Of a stretch of DNA of 34,122 nucleotides, positions 25,371-32,223 are shown piece after piece (the first letter of the stretch is position 1; every line of letters starts with the position of its first letter). The position numbers and the translations under genes were made by a program. Location of the stretch: contig CACZRN010000127.1 in NCBI GenBank assembly GCA_902783625.1, forward strand, positions 1-34,122, written 5' to 3'. The notes under the pieces are model-generated. The model had not been told where the DNA came from and did not search any database. It saw nothing but the letters and a program-made list of their open reading frames with translations. Source of the DNA: an uncultured Prevotellaceae bacterium. Its GTDB lineage: Bacteria; Bacteroidota; Bacteroidia; Bacteroidales; Bacteroidaceae.

Positions 25371-27575
25371 TTATTCGGCTGTGAGTCGGTTTTCCGTTAT
25401 CCGGAGCATGTACTGCTGTATGATAGCCTTCAACTTCAACTCCATCGCATCCTGCTCGGGCACTGTGCCTATGATGTTATGCTCCATCTTCCAGTCGCCG
25501 AGACGATAGAGTGCAGTGGTCTTCTTGCCGTCGAACTGCAGCACATAGCCGCTACTCACATACTGATATGTGCCGTTGAGGTAATTGACAGCCCATGTAT
25601 CATCGGCGGGTGTGGTGAACAAATCGATGCCGAAAGCGCAGTAAGGCTGCCGATAACCGAGCAGTCCGAGCACGGTGGGCATGATGTCGATTTGCTGTGC
25701 TATGCCCTCGCGCATGCCAGGCTCGATGTCGCCAGAGGGCGAATAGATGATGATAGGCGAGCAGAAACCGCCGATGTCGCTGCGGTACTCATCGTATGCC
25801 GACATATTGGTGTGGTCGCTGGTGATGACGAAGATAGTGTTCTCGAACCATGGCTGCTGCCTGGCAGTATTGAAGAACTGCCGCAGGGCGTTGTCGGTGT
25901 AGCGTATGCACTTGTGTATGGGCAGTTCACCCTCCTCAAAACGGTCGGCATATTTCTCGGGAATACGGAAGGGATGATGGCTCGAGGCAGTGAAGAGGGC
26001 TGTAGTAAACGGCTCGCGCATCTCGCTCATTGTCAGTGCGAAGTATTGCATGAAGGGCTCATCCCAGATGGCCCAGTAGCCGTCGAAGTCGGCATCGCCG
26101 CCAAAGCGGCTGTCGTTGTTGAAATCTTCACGACCATAGTATTTCTCGTATCCTATCGAATGTGCAAAGGCATTGAATCCCATACTGCCAGTGCGTGCAC
26201 CGTGGAAGAATGCTGTCTGGTAACCCTCGGTACGCAGATGACTGGCGATGCTCGTCACACGGTTGAGTCCCTGCGGTGTGAGAACGAAGGGTTTAACGAA
26301 CATTGGAATCGAAGAGAGAATGCTTGGCATGCCGTCGATCGACTTGCGACCGTTGCAGAACGAATAGCGCCACGTGGCACTATGCTGTATGAGCGAGTCG
26401 GTGAACGGTGTGTATCCTTCGTATCCAGGAAGCACCTCGTGGTTGAGAGCACCGATATATTCACGACCGAAACTCTCGATTATTATCACCACCACGTTGG
26501 GGGGTGTAGAGTGTAGAGTGTAGAGTGGAGAGTTATCGTTAACGTTTTCGTTATCGTTATTGTTTTCATTATGTATCGGAGTGTATATCTTTTCGAGTTC
26601 TTCCTCGCTACTGAAATAACCTGGATTGTTGAATACGCTCTTCCCTATTGTGCGTATGACCGAGAATGGTGTATTGAGCACCAGTGCCGTCTCGGTGGGA
26701 TGATTTGCATAGGCTGCAGCACTGCTGAGCGCCACAGGACGTATGTCGCGGTGACGGAAGCCTCCCACAGGGGCAGTAATGGCGGTGGTGATGGCGGCGA
26801 TGAGCAGCACAACACCTATCCACGCATGGCGTTTATTTCTGAGAAGACGCACGGCGATGTAGCCTACGATAATGGCAATGAGATACTGATACCAGTGGTT
26901 GAGGAGTCCACCGCGAATGCCACTCACACACATCAGCGCTCCCACCACAAGCGAGAACATCTGCACGGCATAGTATTTCAATGGTGGCTGGCGGTCAACC
27001 TCGATACGTGGAGTGAAATACAATCGCCAAAGTAGCCACAGCAGCAGTGCAGCGAGCACGACGAGATACCAATGGTGCAGCACCTCGACACCCATCACTC
27101 GCCCGAGGTTGTCTTCGCCGGCAAACTCACCGAACACCTCCGACGATGTGCGACGGAGCGTATAGCGGAAATACACCGAGTCGGCAAGATTGGCAGCCAG
27201 TGCCACGGCATTGACGACAATGAACAGCCATTTCAACATCCGCTGATAGCCACGCCGCTCCTTCCACTGCAACGGCAGCAGGATGAGCAGTATCCACAAG
27301 GCGTTGGTGTACATTATGCCTGGAGTGTCAAGCACAGTACCGCCCCAGAACAGGCGCAGCAGACTGCCCTCGCCGATGCTCTGACGGAAATAATCGAGAT
27401 TGACAAGCAGGTATTCAACGCGTGCAATAAAATATATAATGTAAACGAGAATCAGGTTCCATGCCACAGCCATCAGTGGTGATGCCACCGATCTGCTCAG
27501 CGGGCATCCCTCACCATCGCGCCAGTATGGGAGTGATGCTGCAGGTGTGATTTGTGGCTGTAGGTTGTCGCTCAT
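25371..27575 (-). CDS. LTA-synthase-type sulfatase-fold phosphotransferase, membrane-bound
   Basis: The frame is open to 27671, overlapping the ogt gene, so ATG 27575 is preferred (734 residues; ATG 27581 adds two). About five membrane helices occupy residues 35-275, followed by an extracytoplasmic alkaline-phosphatase/sulfatase domain (about 358-720). Visible are the metal-site strand NVVVIIIESFGREYIG with E367, the nucleophile position NGRKSIDGMPSILSS with S412, and the ITSDHTNMS metal motif. Relatives transfer phosphoglycerol or phosphoethanolamine to envelope polymers or lipids; the Gram-negative product is uncertain. Residues about 336-357 form an Asn/Asp-rich linker encoded by simple DNA repeats. 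It is the third gene after the DNPH1-like and ogt genes, 37 bp behind ogt. Confidence 0.88.
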   Translation of the reverse strand: MSDNLQPQITPAASLPYWRDGEGCPLSRSVASPLMAVAWNLILVYIIYFIARVEYLLVNLDYFRQSIGEGSLLRLFWGGTVLDTPGIMYTNALWILLILLPLQWKERRGYQRMLKWLFIVVNAVALAANLADSVYFRYTLRRTSSEVFGEFAGEDNLGRVMGVEVLHHWYLVVLAALLLWLLWRLYFTPRIEVDRQPPLKYYAVQMFSLVVGALMCVSGIRGGLLNHWYQYLIAIIVGYIAVRLLRNKRHAWIGVVLLIAAITTAITAPVGGFRHRDIRPVALSSAAAYANHPTETALVLNTPFSVIRTIGKSVFNNPGYFSSEEELEKIYTPIHNENNNDNENVNDNSPLYTLHSTPPNVVVIIIESFGREYIGALNHEVLPGYEGYTPFTDSLIQHSATWRYSFCNGRKSIDGMPSILSSIPMFVKPFVLTPQGLNRVTSIASHLRTEGYQTAFFHGARTGSMGFNAFAHSIGYEKYYGREDFNNDSRFGGDADFDGYWAIWDEPFMQYFALTMSEMREPFTTALFTASSHHPFRIPEKYADRFEEGELPIHKCIRYTDNALRQFFNTARQQPWFENTIFVITSDHTNMSAYDEYRSDIGGFCSPIIIYSPSGDIEPGMREGIAQQIDIMPTVLGLLGYRQPYCAFGIDLFTTPADDTWAVNYLNGTYQYVSSGYVLQFDGKKTTALYRLGDWKMEHNIIGTVPEQDAMELKLKAIIQQYMLRITENRLTAE
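26504..26569. repeat. Simple repeats inside the LTA-synthase coding region
   Basis: Four 7-bp units (GTGTAGA three times, then GTGGAGA) at 26504-26531 are followed by 6-bp steps of the cgttat type to 26569. On the coding strand they give the NENNNDNENVNDNSPLYTLH linker. Very similar repeats are intergenic elsewhere in the window (16256, 27596-27625, 32148-32214). Confidence 0.8.
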
Positions 27576-27612
27576 TGTCATTGTCTTCTTTATGATTGCG
27601 TTAATGCTTTCG

Positions 27613-28140
27613 TTATCGTTTTTCACTTTCCATATCCAGCAGCCATCGCTTGCGCTCCAGCCCTGCCACATAACCCGTCAGGCTTTTATCGGCTCCTATC
27701 ACCCTGTGGCATGGCACAATCAGCAATATCGGGTTATGCCCCACGGCTCCTCCCACTGCCTGCGCAGAAATCTTTTCCACACCCTGTCGGCGAGCAATGC
27801 GGCGCGCGATATCACTGTAGGTCACCGTCTGTCCATAGGGTATTACGAGCAACTGTTCCCACACCATTTTCCTGAAGGCAGAGCCATTCCACGCCAACGG
27901 TGGGATTAGCTCGGGGACACGACCTGCAAAGTAGGTGTCGAGCCAGTAGATAGTCATTCTAAACACCGGCAGCAGTTGTCCGCTTCCCTCCATCGTAGCG
28001 TCATCCTTTTCCGCCGTTGTTTCGTTCATCATCACGTCGTCGAACCAAAGCCCGGTGAGGTTTGTGCCGTCGCTCTGCATGGTCATTGCGCCGAGCGGCG
28101 AGTCGTAGTGGTGGGTATAGTAGGTGATACGTTTCTTCAT
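27613..28140 (-). CDS. ogt: Methylated-DNA--protein-cysteine methyltransferase
   Basis: The 175-residue protein carries the active-site motif PCHRV at 143-147 with the acceptor Cys144. It is preceded by the DNA-binding helix-turn-helix region (PYGQTVTYSDIARRIARRQG, about 101-120) and followed by YVAGLERKRWLLDME. It repairs O6-alkylguanine and O4-alkylthymine by taking the alkyl group onto Cys144, which inactivates it. Length and lack of an AdaA domain make it the stand-alone Ogt type. It starts 10 bp after the stop of the DNPH1-like gene, so the two are co-transcribed from the promoter at 28616-28646. Its 3' end runs into a cgttatcg-type simple repeat. Confidence 0.93.
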   Translation of the reverse strand: MKKRITYYTHHYDSPLGAMTMQSDGTNLTGLWFDDVMMNETTAEKDDATMEGSGQLLPVFRMTIYWLDTYFAGRVPELIPPLAWNGSAFRKMVWEQLLVIPYGQTVTYSDIARRIARRQGVEKISAQAVGGAVGHNPILLIVPCHRVIGADKSLTGYVAGLERKRWLLDMESEKR

Positions 28141-28150
28141 CTCTGGTAGT

Positions 28151-28573
28151 TCAGTCGTTGTGGTTGAGAATGCGTGCGAGGATTTCGAAAATCTCTTCCT
28201 CTTTGGTGTAAGGATAAACGTTGAAATAGCTGTTGCCTCGTATCATTGCTGACAGTTGGCATCGCTGCGAGTTATAGAACAGATGACAGGGCACACCATA
28301 GCGCTCAGCATAAGCAAGCTCGTATCCCACCCCGAGCGAGGGGCATGTCACTTCGCCGATGAGCACATCGCTCTCGCGAAGCCATGCAGTGTCTTGGTTG
28401 TATATGGCACTGTCGCCGTCAGGATCGCACTCATGGGCACTCAGACTAAGGTCGCCCACATGCTCAGTGAGTACGGTGTGGCCAGCCTGCATATATTCAA
28501 TCATACGATGATACAATGAGGCGTCCACACGCCCTCCACGAATCGAACCTGCGAAATATATCTTCTTTTTCAT
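28151..28573 (-). CDS. DNPH1-like 2'-deoxynucleoside 5'-phosphate N-hydrolase
   Basis: The frame extends to a TTG at 28600, but ATG 28573 opens into the conserved N-terminus KKKIYFAGSIRGGR, giving 140 residues. Sequence landmarks match the nucleoside 2-deoxyribosyltransferase superfamily and, more closely, the Rcl/DNPH1 branch. These are GSIRGGR at 9-15 (5'-phosphate binding), TVLTEHVG at 33-40, ESDVLIGEV at 67-75 and PSLGVGYELAYA at 78-89, with Glu85 as the likely catalytic nucleophile. DNPH1 enzymes split the N-glycosidic bond of deoxynucleoside monophosphates, including modified ones such as hydroxymethyl-dUMP. It is first in the operon with ogt and the LTA-synthase-type gene. A plain deoxyribosyltransferase activity is the alternative. 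Confidence 0.85.
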   Translation of the reverse strand: MKKKIYFAGSIRGGRVDASLYHRMIEYMQAGHTVLTEHVGDLSLSAHECDPDGDSAIYNQDTAWLRESDVLIGEVTCPSLGVGYELAYAERYGVPCHLFYNSQRCQLSAMIRGNSYFNVYPYTKEEEIFEILARILNHND

Positions 28574-28615
28574 ACCATTAAAGGTGTTTTTATGAAGCAA
28601 CCTTGTTACTGCTTA

Positions 28616-28646
28616 CAAAGTTAATGCAAACCGAGGGCAGAACAAA
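28616..28646 (-). promoter_or_regulatory. Promoter of the DNPH1-like/ogt unit
   Basis: On the minus strand TTTG (28646-28643) and TAACTTTG (28623-28616) are 19 bp apart. The start near 28609 supports the ATG at 28573 over the TTG at 28600. Confidence 0.8.
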
Positions 28647-28708
28647 ATAAATCTATTTATTTTTTAAGCCGAGGTGAAGATTGCCTTCTTACTTAAAAAC
28701 ACAAAAGA

Positions 28709-28746
28709 AAAGGTTGCCCAACCCATTCATGGATCAAGCAACCTTT
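28709..28746 (-). terminator. Terminator of the lipoprotein/membrane protein unit
   Basis: AAAGGTTGC (28709-28717) and GCAACCTTT (28738-28746) form a perfect 9-bp stem with a 20-nt loop, 39 bp beyond the lipoprotein stop. On the minus strand it is followed by CTTTTGTGTTTTTAAG. Confidence 0.7.
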
Positions 28747-28784
28747 ATCTACGGCTTTCCAAAGCCACAAGGTTGTTCGCGGTG

Positions 28785-29423
28785 TCAGAACTTAATGTAG
28801 AGATGGTCGAACTTACTACTGAAATCCTGGTCGGCTGTCACCATCCATTCTCTGTTAATCTTGTCGCCTGGAACGATATAGTCGCTATAGGTCCTCAGTT
28901 CATTGCCTTCAGCATCCATGAACACCCACTTGAACTCAACCTCCTTGTTGACTGGCTTTGCCAAAGTCACATCGAAAGCTAAGTTGAAATAGGCGCGCTC
29001 AGCATTCATCACCTTCAGCGTGACGGTGGCGTCAGAGATCTGATTCTTGTCAAACTCAACTTTGATGTCTTTCCCTTCGAGGGCATTAGCGGCCTCGGTA
29101 AACTTCGCTTTGTAGTATTCCACCAACTTTTTCTCAGCCTCGTCGCGCAACGACTTGTTCTTCACAGCCGCGTCCATGTCTTCGGTTTTCAGTTCCCTGA
29201 AATGCTTGCCCACGATGGTACCGGCCTCCAGCCTCTGCTGGTGCAGCAAAGGCAGATTACCGAATACCGGCGACTCCTCGGCTGTTATTGTCTGCTCAGC
29301 CTGTTTGATGGCCTCATCCACGATTCCATTGCCCGAAGCACTGCCTTTGCAACTGTTAAACACTACGCCCGAGAGGGCTACTACTGCCAAAATGGCAACC
29401 GATTTGAATAGATTCTTTTTCAT
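28785..29423 (-). CDS. Lipoprotein of unknown function
   Basis: The 212-residue protein has a lipoprotein signal peptide ending FNSC with the lipidated Cys at residue 25. The mature part has a helical, charged middle region (about 75-115, including AAVKNKSLRDEAEKKLVEYY). It ends in a likely beta-sandwich (about 118-212) of alternating strands, for example ISDATVTLKVMNAERAYFNL and VEFKWVFMDAEGNELRTYS. I cannot assign a family. It follows a membrane-protein gene after 48 bp on the same strand, which suggests that the two products work together in the envelope. A terminator follows at 28709-28746. Confidence 0.75.
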   Translation of the reverse strand: MKKNLFKSVAILAVVALSGVVFNSCKGSASGNGIVDEAIKQAEQTITAEESPVFGNLPLLHQQRLEAGTIVGKHFRELKTEDMDAAVKNKSLRDEAEKKLVEYYKAKFTEAANALEGKDIKVEFDKNQISDATVTLKVMNAERAYFNLAFDVTLAKPVNKEVEFKWVFMDAEGNELRTYSDYIVPGDKINREWMVTADQDFSSKFDHLYIKF

Positions 29424-29471
29424 AGGTTAAAATGTTGTTTGAATAATATTTTTTGAACTGTAACAATATTC

Positions 29472-30137
29472 TTATTTTCGAGGACCGTCCAGATAAATCA
29501 GGTTCTTGACGAACTTATAGACCACCAGCAACCACGTGAAGATGACCACAATGAGCAGGAAATACATGGCAAAGAAGGCCAAGATGAGCGCAGCACCGCC
29601 CAGAATGAGCAGGATGCCGGCTATGCTCCCCAAGTAACTGCCCACGCCCGCGTTTCTGTACCAAATGGTATTGCCCGAACGGCGCACGATTTCTATCGGA
29701 GCCTGCGCCAACATCTTCAAAGTCAAGCTGATGGTAGCCGCCAATCCACCTCCGACGCCAGCAGCCGCAAGGCCCGCCGTCTCGAAGAGCACACTGCCCT
29801 TATCTCTCGCCTCCGCCAACTGGTCGGCATCCACAGGCTTGAAGGCAATCACGTAATAGCAAAGGAAGAACAAGAACGAAAGCACCACCAAGAACCACAG
29901 CCCCGTGCGGAAGAAACCCAGATGAGAGTCGAACTTTCCCGCAATGATGGTCACTACCACGCTCAGCACGGTGATGATGAACAGCCAGTAGGAAAAGCGA
30001 CTTGCATTAGAGACATAGCCAGCAGTGCGAGCATTCGGCTTCACAGAACGAAGCCATATCGCCAAGATGGCTAGAACAAAGGGTACAAGCATCATTAGCA
30101 CCCCAAAAGGTTTAATGTACAAAGATCCAACAGTCAT
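29472..30137 (-). CDS. Multi-spanning membrane protein of unknown function
   Basis: The 221-residue protein has clear hydrophobic helices at about residues 11-30, 49-67, 78-98 and a long double span at about 170-208. A small amphipathic, Gly/Ala-rich loop (120-145, ETAGLAAAGVGGGLAATISL) lies between them, and the C-terminus is positively charged. I do not recognise a family or catalytic motif. It lies 48 bp upstream of the lipoprotein gene on the same strand and 39 bp downstream of an AraC-type remnant. The pair looks like a small envelope unit. No convincing promoter was found in the short upstream gap, so it may once have been transcribed with the regulator. Confidence 0.75.
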   Translation of the reverse strand: MTVGSLYIKPFGVLMMLVPFVLAILAIWLRSVKPNARTAGYVSNASRFSYWLFIITVLSVVVTIIAGKFDSHLGFFRTGLWFLVVLSFLFFLCYYVIAFKPVDADQLAEARDKGSVLFETAGLAAAGVGGGLAATISLTLKMLAQAPIEIVRRSGNTIWYRNAGVGSYLGSIAGILLILGGAALILAFFAMYFLLIVVIFTWLLVVYKFVKNLIYLDGPRK

Positions 30138-30176
30138 AGTTTTAAAGTTTTAGGTTTGAAAATTGTTTATAATTAA

Positions 30177-30308
30177 TTATGTCGTTTTTCGATATTCACC
30201 GGGCGTGAAACCCTTGATTTTCTGGAATGCGCGTCGATAGGTGGAAATCGATTTGAAACCACTCTCATTGGCAACGCGTTCGAGCATGTACTCATGTCTT
30301 CCATAATG
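30177..30308 (-). pseudogene. 3' remnant of an AraC-family transcription regulator
   Basis: Minus-strand translation from 30308 gives HYGRHEYMLERVANESGFKS, then ISTYRRAFQKIKGFTPGEYR and KTT before a stop. This is the second helix-turn-helix of an AraC domain, with the characteristic SGF...F.R.F....G.TP.EYR pattern. In the same frame a stop codon lies just upstream (30309-30311), and no first HTH or sensor domain is found in 30312-30467. A different-frame ORF across the region (30173-30367) is not credible. The gene is therefore truncated or decayed, leaving about 43 codons next to the membrane protein gene. Confidence 0.75.
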
Positions 30309-30390
30309 TCAACATAAACTTTACAAAAATAAGCAAAAAAAACGAATATCTGCATGTCGCCCCTCACTTTTTTTCAGTTTGACCTGCAAT

Positions 30391-30424
30391 TTTGTTTGAT
30401 TTACAAATAAAATTCATATTTTTG
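30391..30424 (+). promoter_or_regulatory. Promoter of the M28 peptidase gene
   Basis: TATTTTTG at 30417-30424 is a good -7 box. Two overlapping TTTG sites (30391-30394 and 30395-30398) give spacers of 22 or 18 bp. The start near 30431 gives a leader of about 37 nt. Confidence 0.6.
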
Positions 30425-30467
30425 CACGGCATAACCTTCATATAATGTTTTTTAAATCTCTCTACAC

Positions 30468-31742
30468 ATGAAGAATAAGTTTTTTTCATTGCTCGCTATT
30501 ATGCTTGCCTTTGCCATCATGCCTTCCTCGGCACAGGATCTGGCAAGATACAAGGACGTAGTAAAAACACTCAGTTCGAAGAAATACCAAGGCCGCGGAT
30601 ATGCCCGTGGCGGTGCTAACAAGGCTGGTCGCTATCTCTATCGCCAACTGCAGAAAGCTGGAATGGACGAGCTGACCACGCAGCCTTTTAAAATCGACAT
30701 AAACACCTTTCCTGGCCGCGCAGCCATGTCGGTCGATGGTAAGAGCCTCATCGCTGGGCGTGAGTTCTCACCTCGCGAGTATTCACCAGGCACGAAAGGC
30801 GAGTTCCCACTCTACTTCGTCGATACTCTTAACTACGACAGTAAGCGCATCTTCGCCGACCTTGAGAAGCCTGAAAACAAAAACGCGATGGTGGTTTGCG
30901 ACTTCTGGTTCACCTACAAACACGGCAAGGACTTCCGACAGTTGCAGACTGCCGGCGGAGCACCAAATGCCGGATTACTACTGACATGGGAGACGCCGCT
31001 GAAGTTCTTTAAGGCATACGGTGAGAGAGTGGTCGACAAACCTATAATATGGGTTGGTCCAGAGTGCGTAGAAGGCAAGAAACGGGTGAAAATCGATTTG
31101 GAAAACAAGATGCTGAAGGGCTACGAGTGCTTCAATGTGATTGGTAAGATTGCCGGCGAGCGCCACGACAGCTGCTTCGTATTCATCGCCCACTACGACC
31201 ATGTGGGCTCGCTGGGCCGCCACGTGTTCTATCCTGGTGCCAACGACAACGCCTCGGGCACCGCGACACTCGTCACGCTGGCGGAGTATTACGCAAAGCA
31301 TAAGCCGAAATACGACATGTATTTCATCGCTTTCTCGGGTGAGGATGCCAACCTCAGGGGTTCGAATTTCTTCACCGAGCACCCCATCATGCCGCTGGAG
31401 AAGATAAAGTATCTGATAAATATCGACATGATTGGCGACAACAACCCCGTGCTCTATTGCGAGACGAGCGACGCCGGACTGTCGGAGTTTGCTACGTTTG
31501 AGAAGATAAACAACAAGAAAAAATACTTCAAAGGCATCAATCGCGGCGCACTGGCAGCCAACAGCGACCACTATCCCTTTGCTAAGAAAGGTGTGCCGTG
31601 CATATTCTTTGAAAACGAGAAAGGCGATGCCTTCAAGAACTACCACTCACCGCAAGACAGCTGGGAGAACGCCATTTCCGTCACCTACGAACCGCTCTTC
31701 CGTCTTGTGCGCGACTTCATCGAGGACAAGTCGAGGCGGTAG
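30468..31742 (+). CDS. Exported M28-family zinc peptidase
   Basis: The 424-residue protein has a signal peptide (MKNKFFSLLAIMLAFAIMPS, cut probably after SSA). It has a PA-like insert region (about 90-215) and an M28 catalytic domain (about 220-424). The two-zinc site is readable: His242 and Asp244 in AHYDH, Asp260 in GANDNASG, the catalytic Glu292 followed by Asp293 in SGEDANLRGS, Asp320 in NIDMIGD and His393 in NYHSPQDS. The usual E-E pair is E-D here; Asp is accepted as a ligand at that place in the family. It should remove N-terminal residues from peptides in the periplasm. It stands alone, convergent with the YolD-like gene; only one base separates their ends. Confidence 0.9.
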   Translation: MKNKFFSLLAIMLAFAIMPSSAQDLARYKDVVKTLSSKKYQGRGYARGGANKAGRYLYRQLQKAGMDELTTQPFKIDINTFPGRAAMSVDGKSLIAGREFSPREYSPGTKGEFPLYFVDTLNYDSKRIFADLEKPENKNAMVVCDFWFTYKHGKDFRQLQTAGGAPNAGLLLTWETPLKFFKAYGERVVDKPIIWVGPECVEGKKRVKIDLENKMLKGYECFNVIGKIAGERHDSCFVFIAHYDHVGSLGRHVFYPGANDNASGTATLVTLAEYYAKHKPKYDMYFIAFSGEDANLRGSNFFTEHPIMPLEKIKYLINIDMIGDNNPVLYCETSDAGLSEFATFEKINNKKKYFKGINRGALAANSDHYPFAKKGVPCIFFENEKGDAFKNYHSPQDSWENAISVTYEPLFRLVRDFIEDKSRR

Positions 31743-31743
31743 G

Positions 31744-32142
31744 TCACATTTTTATATCCGCGATGTCGGCGATGGCAATCTTGACGTCGCGGCCGAGATA
31801 AAGGCAATGCTCCACAGAGTCGATCTTCGTGGCATTGCCTTTTATCGTTTTATACTGCCCACCGCTCTTCCTCTTGTCAGCCACGAAATATGTTATCTCC
31901 ACCTCGGGGTGACTCTCAATCGTCTCAACAATGGCTGCCATCTTCCGATCGAGCTCATTTAGCTTATCGTCGCCCGCCACGGGACGGCTATCGGTAAAGC
32001 GCCCTGTCTCGGCAATGGCATCGTCGTATCCGACGACAGCAGCAAAGGGAGCAAACTGTGCCGCGCGGTCAATCATCGCCATACGCGGATGATGATCGGA
32101 GGTATGGTGTGGGAGATTGATTATATCGTCGTAGTCCGTCAT
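31744..32142 (-). CDS. YolD-like protein, partner of a Y-family polymerase
   Basis: The 132-residue protein carries DRAAQFAPFAAVVGYDDAI at 25-43, a segment shared with YolD-like proteins encoded next to translesion polymerases in Firmicutes and other phyla. It has no signal peptide or membrane helix. The C-terminal part (KIDSVEHCLYLGRDVKIAI) is predicted beta-rich. Molecular function of the family is unclear; association with UvrX/UmuC-type polymerases suggests it regulates or assists them. It follows the polymerase gene by 81 bp on the same strand, the gap holding short repeats. The stop codon lies one base from the end of the convergent peptidase gene. Confidence 0.8.
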   Translation of the reverse strand: MTDYDDIINLPHHTSDHHPRMAMIDRAAQFAPFAAVVGYDDAIAETGRFTDSRPVAGDDKLNELDRKMAAIVETIESHPEVEITYFVADKRKSGGQYKTIKGNATKIDSVEHCLYLGRDVKIAIADIADIKM

Positions 32143-32147
32143 CGTCT

Positions 32148-32214
32148 GTGAAAAGTGAAAGGTGAAAAGTGAGAAGTGAGAATTCCCGTTATCGTTAAAG
32201 TTATCGTTATTATC
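32148..32214. repeat. Short repeats between the polymerase and YolD-like genes
   Basis: GTGAAAAGTGAAAGGTGAAA-type 7-bp steps (from 32148 to about 32180) are followed by 6-bp ttatcg/cgttat steps (about 32188-32214). The same order, a gtg-purine repeat followed by cgttat steps, occurs inside the LTA-synthase gene at 26504-26569. Confidence 0.7.
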
Positions 32215-32223
32215 ATCAAGCGG

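Noticed and set aside
30324..30331. Minus-strand TATTTTTG box upstream of the AraC remnant
   Set aside because: A match to the -7 consensus, but no TTTG at the -33 distance and it leads only into a decayed gene.
31744..32142. Toxin-antitoxin reading of the small gene beside the polymerase
   Set aside because: The DRAAQFAPFAA segment fits YolD-like polymerase partners better, and no toxin gene is adjacent.
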